Assembly (NCBI GenBank): GCA_028718525.1
Contig: JAQULP010000007.1
Coordinates: 37,938-101,937, forward strand
Length of the DNA stretch: 64,000 nt
Direction: 5' to 3'
Origin: Sulfuricurvum sp.
GTDB taxonomy: Bacteria > Campylobacterota > Campylobacteria > Campylobacterales > Sulfurimonadaceae
Part shown: one piece after another, positions 1 through 7,675 of the stretch
Layout: every line of letters starts with the position of its first letter
Position numbering within the stretch: position 1 is the stretch's first letter
Translations under genes and position numbers: made by a program
Notes under the pieces: model-generated
Seen by the model: the letters and a program-made list of their open reading frames with translations, nothing else
What the model was told of the DNA's origin: nothing
Database searches by the model: none

Positions 1-196
1 TTCCCCTCAAGAGCAGGCGGCATTTTTAAAGCTTCTTGAAAAAGCACGTCCGATTATTGAAGAGCATTGTATGAAAGATCAAGGTTGGTTCCGTAGTCCG
101 CGGTTGGCGTTCGTTTTTGACGATACCTTAAAACGAAGTCAAAATATAGAGGCGTTATTCGCCAAAATTGCGAAGGAGAAAAAAGATGAGTCTTGA
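1..196 (+). CDS. rbfA: Ribosome-binding factor A, C-terminal part (cut by window start)
   Basis: The frame opening at base 2 reads 64 residues to a TGA at 194-196 and has no start inside the window, so this is the 3' end of a gene. RbfA is a small KH-fold factor that helps mature the 16S rRNA 5' end in the 30S subunit. The tail LAFVFDDTLKRSQNIE matches the conserved end of RbfA, and rimP directly downstream is its common partner. The last 11 bases overlap rimP, which suggests translational coupling. The N-terminal half is outside the window. Confidence 0.85.
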   Translation, partial: SPQEQAAFLKLLEKARPIIEEHCMKDQGWFRSPRLAFVFDDTLKRSQNIEALFAKIAKEKKDES

Positions 197-617
197 TACC
201 GATATCAAAAAAATGGTCGAATCGATCGGCTTGTCGCTCTACGATGCCGCTGTCCTCAACGAAAACGAAAATACCATTTTTCGGGTCAGTGTTACGGCAC
301 CGGGCGGTGTGACATTGGACAAATGTGTCGAAGCGACCCATTTGATCTCTCCGCTGCTTGACGTTACACCTCCTGTCGGTGGAGAATACCGGTTGGAAGT
401 GAGTTCACCCGGGATTGAGCGTAAACTCAAAACCTTGGACCATTTTGCCCAATCGGTAGGGGAAAAAGTCTCTCTCAGCACGATTTCCAAAGAGAAATTC
501 GAAGGGGAAATGGTCGGTGTCGAGAATGATGAAATTATTCTAAAGACCAAAGAAAACGGCGAACAAAGAGTCCCTTTCCGTTCAATCAGCAAGGCAAAAA
601 CCTACTTCGAGTGGTAA
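186..617 (+). CDS. rimP: Ribosome maturation factor RimP
   Basis: A 143-residue protein of normal RimP length, needed for 30S assembly. The N-terminal alpha/beta domain carries the family stretch VEATHLISPLLD and the conserved YRLEVSSPGIERKL near residues 70-85. The C-terminal SH3-like barrel follows (FEGEMVGVENDEIILKT). I place the start at ATG 186 because AAGGAG lies seven bases upstream. A TTG at 168 is in frame but would remove that site. It overlaps rbfA by 11 bases and its TAA shares one base with the ribD ATG. Confidence 0.93.
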   Translation: MSLDTDIKKMVESIGLSLYDAAVLNENENTIFRVSVTAPGGVTLDKCVEATHLISPLLDVTPPVGGEYRLEVSSPGIERKLKTLDHFAQSVGEKVSLSTISKEKFEGEMVGVENDEIILKTKENGEQRVPFRSISKAKTYFEW

Positions 618-1624
618 TGAATCCCCTCTACGCTATGTCTCTTGCGCTGAATGCGGCGTGGGAATATCAATTGCTCACCTTTCCCAATCCGGCTGTCGGC
701 GCGGTCTGCATCGGCAAATCGGGTGAAATACTCTCAGTCGGTGCCCATAAATATGCCGGCGGTCCGCATGCCGAAGTGTATGCGTTGCGAGACGCCTATA
801 CGGCATTAAGCGGGGACCTATCCATTCAATCGTGCGAAGATTCCCATCAGATTCACGATTACCTCCGAATACACCATAACAACCTCTTTGATACCGTTAC
901 GATGGCCGTTACCCTTGAGCCGTGTGCCCACAGTGGAAAAACCCCCTCATGTGCACTATTAATTCGCGATCTTGGAATTAAGCTCCTGTATATCAGCATC
1001 AGGGATCCGAATCCGAATGCAGCGGGCGGAGCCGATATTTTACAAGGATCAGGGGTAGAATGCAGATTCGGCATTATGGAAGAAGAGGGGAAACAACTGT
1101 TAGAGCCGTTTATCAAATGGCAAAACAGTCCGTTTGTCTTTTTCAAATGGGCCCAGCGTCTTGACGGGACCGTTGACAACGGCATAATCACCTCTACCGC
1201 ATCGCGTACCCATGTACATGCCCTCAGAAACCGGTGCGACTTGATTGTAATCGGAGGAAACACCGTTCGTACGGACAGGCCGGTATTGGATGCGCGTTTA
1301 GTCAGCGGTAAAGCCCCCGATGTTTTGATATACACCCATGATGAGGATCTTGATCGAAGTATCCCCCTGTTTAATGTACCGGATCGGAATGTGTATATCG
1401 AATCATCCCTGGAAAGAATCGGTAACTACGCTTTGGTGATGATCGAAGGGGGGGCGGCGATGTTGGAAGCGACGAAGGGATTGACCGATTGGTATTTGAG
1501 TTACATCGCACCGAGGGTCGGCGGAGGTACCCGTTCTCTCGGAACCGTTACAGAGGAATTTGAGGTACTCCACGCTAAAATAGAGGGAGATATTCTCCTG
1601 TGGATGAAAAAAAATATAAAGTGA
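617..1624 (+). CDS. ribD: Bifunctional riboflavin biosynthesis deaminase/reductase RibD
   Basis: Two successive cytosolic steps of riboflavin synthesis: deamination of the pyrimidinone ring, then NADPH reduction of the ribose side chain. The N-terminal cytidine-deaminase-like half shows the zinc motif HAEVYAL and PCAHSGKTPSC. The reductase half starts near FVFFKWAQRLDGTVDNG and includes a GG-rich nucleotide site (VIGGNTVRTDRPVL). The protein has 335 residues, slightly short for RibD, mainly in the C-terminal part. ATG 617 overlaps the rimP stop (TAATG). An in-frame GTG at 611 is the alternative start. Confidence 0.9.
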   Translation: MNPLYAMSLALNAAWEYQLLTFPNPAVGAVCIGKSGEILSVGAHKYAGGPHAEVYALRDAYTALSGDLSIQSCEDSHQIHDYLRIHHNNLFDTVTMAVTLEPCAHSGKTPSCALLIRDLGIKLLYISIRDPNPNAAGGADILQGSGVECRFGIMEEEGKQLLEPFIKWQNSPFVFFKWAQRLDGTVDNGIITSTASRTHVHALRNRCDLIVIGGNTVRTDRPVLDARLVSGKAPDVLIYTHDEDLDRSIPLFNVPDRNVYIESSLERIGNYALVMIEGGAAMLEATKGLTDWYLSYIAPRVGGGTRSLGTVTEEFEVLHAKIEGDILLWMKKNIK

Positions 1625-1631
1625 TTGACGG

Positions 1632-2342
1632 ATGACCAAACAAGAAAAAATTGTATCGATGTTTAATGATATTGCCCCTACGTATGATAGAGCTAACCGC
1701 GTACTCAGTATGGGTGTCGATACCTTTTGGCGCCGTAAGGCTTGTGATTTGGCATTTGGTTATTGCTCTTCGAAAAATATTGATTCAATTGTTGACGTGG
1801 CATGCGGTACGGGGGATATGATGGGATATTGGAACCGTCGCGCCCAAAAAGCCGGCATCAGCGTCAATGAAATTGTCGGCGTCGATCCTTCCGAGGGGAT
1901 GGTCGGCGTAGGACGGGAAAAATTTCCGCAGATGTCCTTTCATATCGCTCCGGCAACGGCACTTCCGAGAGAAGATCATTCGGCGGATATTATCAGTATC
2001 TCCTACGGCATCCGTAATGTGGTGGAACGTCAGGCCGGATTGCGTGAATTTAACCGTGTCCTGAAACCGGGCGGACTGGTGGTAATCCTGGAGTTTATGA
2101 AGAATGAAAATCCCTCAACACTCGGTAAAGTACGTGACTGGTACATGAACAATGTCCTTCCCCGTATCGGCGGATTGATCTCCAATAACTACGAAGCTTA
2201 TCGCTATCTTCCGGATTCGATAGAAGGATTTTTAACGGTGGCTAAGATGAAAGCCGAACTCGAAGAAGCCGGATTTGAGATGCTTTACAGTAAAAGTTTT
2301 TCCATGGATATTTCAACCCTGATGATCGCCCGTAAACTATGA
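1632..2342 (+). CDS. ubiE: Demethylmenaquinone methyltransferase (UbiE/MenG)
   Basis: SAM-dependent C-methyltransferase making menaquinone from demethylmenaquinone, the last step of the pathway. It has 236 residues in the class I Rossmann fold: the SAM loop VDVACGTGDMM near residue 55, an acidic strand end VGVDPSEGM, and the UbiE signatures YGIRNVVERQAGLREFNRVLKPGG and DSIEGFLTV in shorter conserved pieces. Campylobacterota use menaquinone and make its precursor by the futalosine route, so a menaquinone role is expected rather than ubiquinone. It is followed immediately by a 30-codon frame and xseA. Confidence 0.92.
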   Translation: MTKQEKIVSMFNDIAPTYDRANRVLSMGVDTFWRRKACDLAFGYCSSKNIDSIVDVACGTGDMMGYWNRRAQKAGISVNEIVGVDPSEGMVGVGREKFPQMSFHIAPATALPREDHSADIISISYGIRNVVERQAGLREFNRVLKPGGLVVILEFMKNENPSTLGKVRDWYMNNVLPRIGGLISNNYEAYRYLPDSIEGFLTVAKMKAELEEAGFEMLYSKSFSMDISTLMIARKL

Positions 2343-2431
2343 ATCAACACATGAAGCTGTACCGCGTGTTGTGCCAAAGCGAATACTATCTCCGCACACT
2401 GATGAAGAGATCGTCAGGATTGCGTGTATAA
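2339..2431 (+). CDS. Possible 30-residue leader peptide between ubiE and xseA
   Basis: An ATG at 2339 overlaps the ubiE stop as ATGA. The frame runs 30 codons (MNQHMKLYRVL..., ending SSGLRV) and stops at TAA 2429-2431, two bases before the xseA ATG. The peptide is basic and has no recognisable domain. Its exact fit between two genes, touching one and ending at the next, fits a translational coupler that delivers ribosomes to xseA, whose own ribosome site is weak. No clear Shine-Dalgarno precedes it, so it may be chance. Confidence 0.35.
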   Translation: MNQHMKLYRVLCQSEYYLRTLMKRSSGLRV

Positions 2432-2433
2432 GC

Positions 2434-3690
2434 ATGGCTACTACCCTCAGCGTCTCCACATTAAACGAACAGATTAAGACGCTTCTGGAGACCACGTTTG
2501 AATTTGTAAGCGTAGAGGGGGAACTCTCCCGCGTGACCAAGCACGGCAGCGGCCACATCTATTTCACCCTTAAAGATAGTGAGTCGACCATTAAATGCGT
2601 TATGTTCAAGGGGAATGCCGCACGGTTGAAGTTTTCTCTCGAAGAGGGGGCGCATATCATTTTGCACGGGGCACTCTCTCTCTACAAACCGCGCGGCGAA
2701 TATCAGATCAATGCGTTTAGTGCCGAACCCTACGGAGCGGGGGCTTTGGCGGTAGCGTTCGAGCAGCTGAAACAAAAATTGGAAGTAAAAGGGTATTTTG
2801 ACCCATCACGTAAGAAACCTTTTCCGAAATTCCCCCAAACAATTGTTTTAGTCACCTCTGCAACCGGTGCGGCATTGCAGGATATGCAGCGGGTAGCGAT
2901 GAGCCGTTGGCCGTTGGTCAAGCTCATTGTATTGGATGTATTGGTGCAGGGGACAAGCGCTTCAGGACAAATAGCCGATGCCCTGCGCTTTGCCGATACG
3001 TTAAACGCCTCTGCGGTGGTTGTAGGACGGGGGGGCGGAAGCATCGAGGATTTATGGCCGTTTAACGAGGAGATCGTCGCCGATGCTATTTTTGCGATGC
3101 AGACTCCCGTAATATCGGCAGTAGGACATGAGATCGACTGGGTAATCAGCGATTATGTTTCCGATCTGCGTGCTCCGACACCGAGTGCGGCGATGCAGAT
3201 GCTTCTCCCGGATCAAAACGAGCTCTTCCAAAGCATTGACGAAATTCGCACCAGTGCGTATGGTATGATCGCTCAGCGGTTGGAGCGTAAACGTGAACAG
3301 CTCCTTTCGATGCAGGAAGCGTTTAAACGTCACGGTGTCGAGCACCGTTTGGAAGTTCAGAGGGAACTGATTTTAGAACTCAGAGAACGTTTGAATCGAC
3401 AGATGGTACAGCGATTGGAACAGAATCGACGTGATCTTGTTCCGTTGATGGAACGCTTAACCCTAAGTATCGAGTCGACACTGCGCCAGAAGCAGTTTAT
3501 GATGACTCAATTAACCGAAGGATTCACTGCCAACCATCCGAAAAATAAAAACAAAAGCGGATTTGCCCAAATCGCCCGCGAGGGGAAAGTGATCGATTTG
3601 GATGAATTAAAAGTAGGGGACCGGTTTGAGGCGATGAACGACCATCGAGCTGTTCGCTCGGAAGTGGTGGAAATTATTTCAATCTTGTAA
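2434..3690 (+). CDS. xseA: Exodeoxyribonuclease VII large subunit
   Basis: Large subunit of the cytosolic single-strand exonuclease ExoVII; the small subunit XseB is not in the window. The 418 residues show the OB-fold start LSVSTLNEQIKTLLE, the strand GHIYFTLKD, the conserved TSATGAALQD and the catalytic-domain signature VVGRGGGSIEDLWPFN with AVGHEIDW. A long helical region follows and a short C-terminal segment (GKVIDLDELKVGD) closes it. ATG 2434 is chosen because the OB fold begins right after it. An in-frame GTG at 2371 would add 21 unconserved-looking residues. Confidence 0.92.
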   Translation: MATTLSVSTLNEQIKTLLETTFEFVSVEGELSRVTKHGSGHIYFTLKDSESTIKCVMFKGNAARLKFSLEEGAHIILHGALSLYKPRGEYQINAFSAEPYGAGALAVAFEQLKQKLEVKGYFDPSRKKPFPKFPQTIVLVTSATGAALQDMQRVAMSRWPLVKLIVLDVLVQGTSASGQIADALRFADTLNASAVVVGRGGGSIEDLWPFNEEIVADAIFAMQTPVISAVGHEIDWVISDYVSDLRAPTPSAAMQMLLPDQNELFQSIDEIRTSAYGMIAQRLERKREQLLSMQEAFKRHGVEHRLEVQRELILELRERLNRQMVQRLEQNRRDLVPLMERLTLSIESTLRQKQFMMTQLTEGFTANHPKNKNKSGFAQIAREGKVIDLDELKVGDRFEAMNDHRAVRSEVVEIISIL

Positions 3691-3737
3691 GATTTTAATG
3701 ATTGTAACGAGAAAAAGTTTTTCAATTGTAGTATTAC

Positions 3738-5795
3738 ATGAAAGGGGAAAAAATTTATAGAAAAATAATAAATGCACTGTTCGGCTCAAAAACAGATAAT
3801 TTGAAATGTTCTATACCTTTGATAGATAATGCTAATAAATCAACTTTAGAGCTTGCATCTAGTAAAAAAGATAATGATGTAAAAACAATTGAAATTTATG
3901 ATATTGGAATAGTTAAGCAGTTTGGAGAAAAGGATTTTATAACAGAAAGAAAAAAAAATTATGGATTTATCCAAACTATGTTTTTTAAAGATTTATATTT
4001 TCATAAAAAAGATACTCAGGATAAGCATCTTACTAAAAATGATATTGTGATGTTTCAGTATGGAAAAAATGAAAAAGGTAAAGTTGCAAAAAATGTAATC
4101 TTGCTAAAAGACGACCAAATATCTTTTAACAGTACAGTTGATTTAATTAATAAATTTGGTACTACCAATACTGATTTTTTCAAAACTACTCAATTTTCAA
4201 GTTTATTGCAAACTTTTTTATCAAAAAAATATTTGTCCAACATGGAAGAATACGTATTTCTTATGTTACTAAAATACTACTCCAAGAAAGATATTATAAG
4301 TATCATTGATGATTATGTATCGATTCATAATAATATCAGTATAAGTATTGCAGATATTTTACTTGTTAATATAAATAATAATAACTTAGATATATTTTTA
4401 AATACACAGAATAAAGAGAGATTTCTCAATAATCCTGAAATTGATAAAAAAGTTAAAAGTCTTCCTAGCTATGTAAAGCTGAAATATACGAATTTTCTCG
4501 AAGCGATTACTCAATGCCAAAATTATAAGCATGTAAATGTGAGTTTTGAACCAAATGAAATTTATTCTCAATTAAAACCCATTGATTACGTACTTGCCAA
4601 ACAATGGATGCAACCAAGTAATAACTATTTGTTTGAATATGCCAAAATGATATCTGCGAGAGGAGCTGAACTTGCAGCAATAAAATTTTATACAATATTT
4701 GACTATAAAGTGATCGATACTGCAATTACACAAATTAATAAGACAAGTAATGATTGGAAGTTATTTGATTTACATGTTAATGATATAAAATATATTGATG
4801 TTAAAAATTCACGTGGTGTACTTAACGAACAGTTATCTTATTCAGAGCATTGCATCCCAAAATTTAAAGAAACTAGGAATGGCAATCAAATAAATATTTT
4901 GGGTGTAATTTCTCCTTATTTTCGCTTAGAAAATGAAGAGGAAATACTTACAGATAATTCATTTCACAGTACAAATAATATTGAAAATATGATTACAATA
5001 TTAGGAGAAGTTTCTTTAAATGATATTAACACTTACGCATCTCGTTTTAGTCAAAAAAATTTAGAAGTTAACATAAATACTAAAACCTTTACACCTGATT
5101 GGATGCTCGAATATCCAATAGAGTTCTATGAAGAAAGAGATAAATTAAAAGAAAATTTCAAAATCAATTTTACTCAATATCCAAAACTAAATGAATATTA
5201 TATTTTAAATAAAAACCTTATACCGTTTTTTTTAAGTTGTGGAATTGACTTACCTGAAGAATGGAATGCAAATGAGATTGATAAATTATTAAATAATGAA
5301 CAATTGCGTTTCTATAATAGATTAAAAGTCCAGGGAAAAGAAAAAATTACTAAACCATTTTTATACTTAGCGATACTTACACATTTTACTGAACAATTAC
5401 AAAAAAATATACCATTGCAATACACACCTACAGACTATTTTTTATTAATTTATAATAATGAAAAGTTCCAATATCCTCTAGGAATTTATGATCCAACATT
5501 GATTATTAAAAAACTGATTCAAACTCTTGAAGCACTCTGGAAAGAAAAAGACAGAATCGATATGACGGGATATGTATCATTTAAATATAATGAAAAAGGA
5601 ATTTTACAAGCAAAAAAAGCTATGTCTAAATCATGGGATACATTAATCGCATATTGCGGTGGATTTATTGAGAAGAAAGGTTCATGTGGATTTAAGCCTT
5701 TGATTAAAGGTGAGCATGAAACTTGTGAGTATTGTAGAAAAATAATATGTCCTATGTGTAATTTTTGTAGTCAAAGTTGCGTCAGATTAAGTTAA
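3738..5795 (+). CDS. Unknown composite protein: cold-shock-like + PD-(D/E)XK-like + Cys-rich tail
   Basis: I do not recognise this 685-residue protein as a named family. Residues about 54-123 read like a cold-shock (OB) domain: GIVKQF, then KNYGFIQ (RNP1-like), DLYFHK (RNP2-like) and a KGKVAKNV end. Residues 300-360 look like a PD-(D/E)XK nuclease core: E311 in a helix (RGAELAAIKFY), D344 (KLFDLH) and D354-V-K356 (IDVKNSRG). The tail holds C640, C650, C663, C666, C671, C674, C677 and C681, a likely zinc cluster. Base composition is foreign: 4321-4380 has 11 G/C of 60. The first 50 residues and the 400-600 region are unassigned. A role in nucleic-acid cleavage or defence is inference only. Confidence 0.6.
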   Translation: MKGEKIYRKIINALFGSKTDNLKCSIPLIDNANKSTLELASSKKDNDVKTIEIYDIGIVKQFGEKDFITERKKNYGFIQTMFFKDLYFHKKDTQDKHLTKNDIVMFQYGKNEKGKVAKNVILLKDDQISFNSTVDLINKFGTTNTDFFKTTQFSSLLQTFLSKKYLSNMEEYVFLMLLKYYSKKDIISIIDDYVSIHNNISISIADILLVNINNNNLDIFLNTQNKERFLNNPEIDKKVKSLPSYVKLKYTNFLEAITQCQNYKHVNVSFEPNEIYSQLKPIDYVLAKQWMQPSNNYLFEYAKMISARGAELAAIKFYTIFDYKVIDTAITQINKTSNDWKLFDLHVNDIKYIDVKNSRGVLNEQLSYSEHCIPKFKETRNGNQINILGVISPYFRLENEEEILTDNSFHSTNNIENMITILGEVSLNDINTYASRFSQKNLEVNINTKTFTPDWMLEYPIEFYEERDKLKENFKINFTQYPKLNEYYILNKNLIPFFLSCGIDLPEEWNANEIDKLLNNEQLRFYNRLKVQGKEKITKPFLYLAILTHFTEQLQKNIPLQYTPTDYFLLIYNNEKFQYPLGIYDPTLIIKKLIQTLEALWKEKDRIDMTGYVSFKYNEKGILQAKKAMSKSWDTLIAYCGGFIEKKGSCGFKPLIKGEHETCEYCRKIICPMCNFCSQSCVRLS

Positions 5796-5843
5796 AAATT
5801 TTATTTCCAGTTATTATTTTAATTAAAAAAAAGGATACACACC

Positions 5844-6077
5844 ATGAAATATTCAGCCAAAGTTATTAGATACGTAATCATCATTATATTATTAAGTGTA
5901 ATAGGTATACAACAGTATAGAATCTCTGAATTAACAGAAGAAAGTAGGAAAGACAGAAATGATGTCCAACAACTGTCCGATAATATTAGAGAAATTGACT
6001 CATTATTTGAAAGTAGTGATGATTGGTCAGAAGTACGTGATGAAGTAAATAGTATGAAATCAGAATTAAGTTATTAA
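5844..6077 (+). CDS. Small membrane-anchored coiled-coil protein, unknown
   Basis: A 77-residue protein just after the AT-rich composite gene and of the same AT-rich composition. Residues about 9-25 (VIRYVIIIILLSVIGI) form one hydrophobic helix. The rest is hydrophilic and heptad-like (ISELTEESRKDRNDVQQL, then IREIDSLFE), so it should stick out from the membrane as a coiled coil. AAAAAAGGA at about 5826-5834 can serve as ribosome site. It probably arrived with its neighbour. No function can be named, and nothing in it resembles a catalytic domain. Confidence 0.6.
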   Translation: MKYSAKVIRYVIIIILLSVIGIQQYRISELTEESRKDRNDVQQLSDNIREIDSLFESSDDWSEVRDEVNSMKSELSY

Positions 6078-6181
6078 AGAAAAAGTCTTTCTATGCTCGC
6101 TTCTAACCTCTGGCTCGTTAATGAGGACGTTATGAATAAGGGAAAGGGGTATACGAGTGGAAGTCCAAAAATAACCATCAT

Positions 6182-6210
6182 TTGACAATAGTGTGTATAG
6201 TAAGTATAAT
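6182..6210 (+). promoter_or_regulatory. Perfect consensus sigma-70 promoter of hicAB
   Basis: TTGACA at 6182-6187, exactly 17 bases, then TATAAT at 6205-6210. The hicA ATG begins at 6217, seven bases after the -10 box, where transcription would normally start. HicB carries a ribbon-helix-helix end and probably represses at this site, as autoregulation is usual for HicAB. Confidence 0.75.
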
Positions 6211-6216
6211 GGTCTT

Positions 6217-6405
6217 ATGAAAAGTTCGGAAATAATCAAAAAGATGTTGGCTGATGGTTGGATATTGGTTGCTGTGCGCGGAAGTCACCATCAGTTCAAA
6301 CATCCGACCAAAACTGGTCGAGTCACCGTTCCCCATCCTAAAAAAGATTTGGGAATCGGGTTGGTACGGGCGATTATTAAACAAGCCGGACTCAAGGAGG
6401 AATAA
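6217..6405 (+). CDS. hicA: HicA mRNA interferase toxin
   Basis: A 62-residue dsRBD-fold toxin that cleaves mRNA when not held by HicB. It shows the family opening KSSEIIKKMLADGW, the catalytic histidine in GSHHQF (H24), the strand VTVPHPKKDLGIG and the closing helix. ATG 6217 gives the standard HicA start; a GTG at 6193 in frame lies inside the promoter and is unlikely. Composition is host-like, unlike the AT-rich genes before it. It is one base-pair step from hicB, with an AAGGAGG ahead of the antitoxin. Confidence 0.92.
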   Translation: MKSSEIIKKMLADGWILVAVRGSHHQFKHPTKTGRVTVPHPKKDLGIGLVRAIIKQAGLKEE

Positions 6406-6798
6406 ATGATGCGCTACCCTATCGCTATCGAAATCGGTAATGAAACAACAGCATTCGGGGTGATTGTTCCTGATTTGGAGGGGTGTTTTTCGGCGGGAGA
6501 TACTCTCGATGAAGCGATTGATAATGCCAAAGAGGCAATCACACTGTATATTGACGGACTGCTCGATGATAATGAAAAGGTTCCTGCTCCGTCACCGATC
6601 AGCAAATACAGCTCATTAGCAGAGTATGCAGGATATATTTGGGCGATTGTCGAGATTGATCCCACAATATTGGATGATAAAGCCGAGAGAGTTAATATTA
6701 CTCTTCCGCGTCGTGTATTGGCGAGACTTGATGCTAGAGCGAAAGAAGCGGGAGAGACGCGGAGTGGATATATCGCACGTCTAAGTATCGGGGCGTAA
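6406..6798 (+). CDS. hicB: HicB antitoxin
   Basis: The 130-residue antitoxin partner of HicA. The N-terminal partial RNase H fold contains IPDLEGCFSAGDTLDEAI-type residues (VPDLEGCFSAGDTL, then ALDNAKEAI-like IDNAKEAITLYIDGLL) that cover the toxin. Residues about 96-130 (RVNITLPRRVLARLDARA, then TRSGYIARL) form a ribbon-helix-helix DNA-binding unit expected to bind the operator over 6182-6216. ATG 6406 follows the hicA TAA directly with AAGGAGG five bases upstream; a second Met at codon 2 is equally usable. It ends four bases from the convergent sppA stop. Confidence 0.93.
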   Translation: MMRYPIAIEIGNETTAFGVIVPDLEGCFSAGDTLDEAIDNAKEAITLYIDGLLDDNEKVPAPSPISKYSSLAEYAGYIWAIVEIDPTILDDKAERVNITLPRRVLARLDARAKEAGETRSGYIARLSIGA

Positions 6799-6802
6799 AT
6801 CG

Positions 6803-7675
6803 TTATTTCAATGTAACCGGCGGAAAATAGATATGGGCAAGGGTCGCCCCTTCTGCGGCAAACCGTTTGAAAAATTTATCCATCGGGTCTTCTTTATTCC
6901 ATTCCGGGTCCGTTACTTTACTGAGTACTTCAACACGTTTTTTGGCATCAAATTCAACCCCGATAGAATCGACTAGCCCCACTTTTTTTGCCTGTTCTGC
7001 GGTGAAGATGTGGGCATCGGCATAGTCAGAACTTTGAGTCGGGTCGAGTTTGCGCGCCTGTGCAACATCATGCACGAAGAGATCATAGGTTCCGTGGATC
7101 ACTTTATCCAGTTCTGCACGTTCAACGGCACTCCAAGGGCGATCGAACGTCCCTACCTGCTTGTAGGTTCCGGCATGGACGACCTGCGTCTTGACACCCA
7201 CTTTTTTCATCAATTCAGAGAGGTCGGCCCCTTCCATGATGACGCCGATGGAACCGATCATACTGCCGGGATTGGCAACGATTTCATTTCCCCATATGGC
7301 AGAGTAATATCCGCCGCTGGCCATGATCCCTGCGGCATAAACGACGGTTGGTTTGGATTGGGCAAGGCGTTTGATCGCATAGGCTATTTCAACGGAGGGG
7401 GCAACGGCACCTCCGGGAGAATCGATACTGAACAATACCCCTTTTACATCGGTGTTTTCACGGGCTTCATCGATCTGTTCTACAATGGATGTTGCGTCTA
7501 AAATTGGACCGGTCAACGTGATCTTTTGGAGATTATATTGGGTTATCCCCTCATCGCCTGAGGGTAAAATGAGCCATAAGACCAAGAGGACAAGTACCGT
7601 CGCTTTAAAATGGGTTTGGATAAATTTTAGTCCGATGACGAGACACGAACCGATTTTCCTAATCATTGACATCAT
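6803..7675 (-). CDS. sppA: Signal peptide peptidase SppA (short, S49 family)
   Basis: Inner-membrane serine protease that degrades cleaved signal peptides, here in the short 290-residue form with one catalytic domain. An N-terminal membrane segment lies at about 20-42 (KATVLVLLVLWLIL). The S49 core follows with GVLFSIDSPGGAVAPS, the nucleophile region MASGGYYSA and GSIGVIM, then a conserved lysine region (TYKQVG). The start codon overlaps the stop of the upstream amidohydrolase gene (ATGA) and AGGAG lies nine bases before it. The two genes form a coupled pair. Confidence 0.92.
   Translation of the reverse strand: MMSMIRKIGSCLVIGLKFIQTHFKATVLVLLVLWLILPSGDEGITQYNLQKITLTGPILDATSIVEQIDEARENTDVKGVLFSIDSPGGAVAPSVEIAYAIKRLAQSKPTVVYAAGIMASGGYYSAIWGNEIVANPGSMIGSIGVIMEGADLSELMKKVGVKTQVVHAGTYKQVGTFDRPWSAVERAELDKVIHGTYDLFVHDVAQARKLDPTQSSDYADAHIFTAEQAKKVGLVDSIGVEFDAKKRVEVLSKVTDPEWNKEDPMDKFFKRFAAEGATLAHIYFPPVTLK

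Noticed and set aside
3738..6077. The AT-rich gene pair as a toxin-antitoxin module
   Set aside because: The sizes (685 and 77 residues), the membrane helix in the small protein and the order do not fit any TA type I know. The adjacent hicAB is the real TA pair.
6078..6181. Remnant gene or attachment site between the small membrane protein and hicA
   Set aside because: No frame with a start and ribosome site, and no direct repeat to the start of the AT-rich piece was found by eye.
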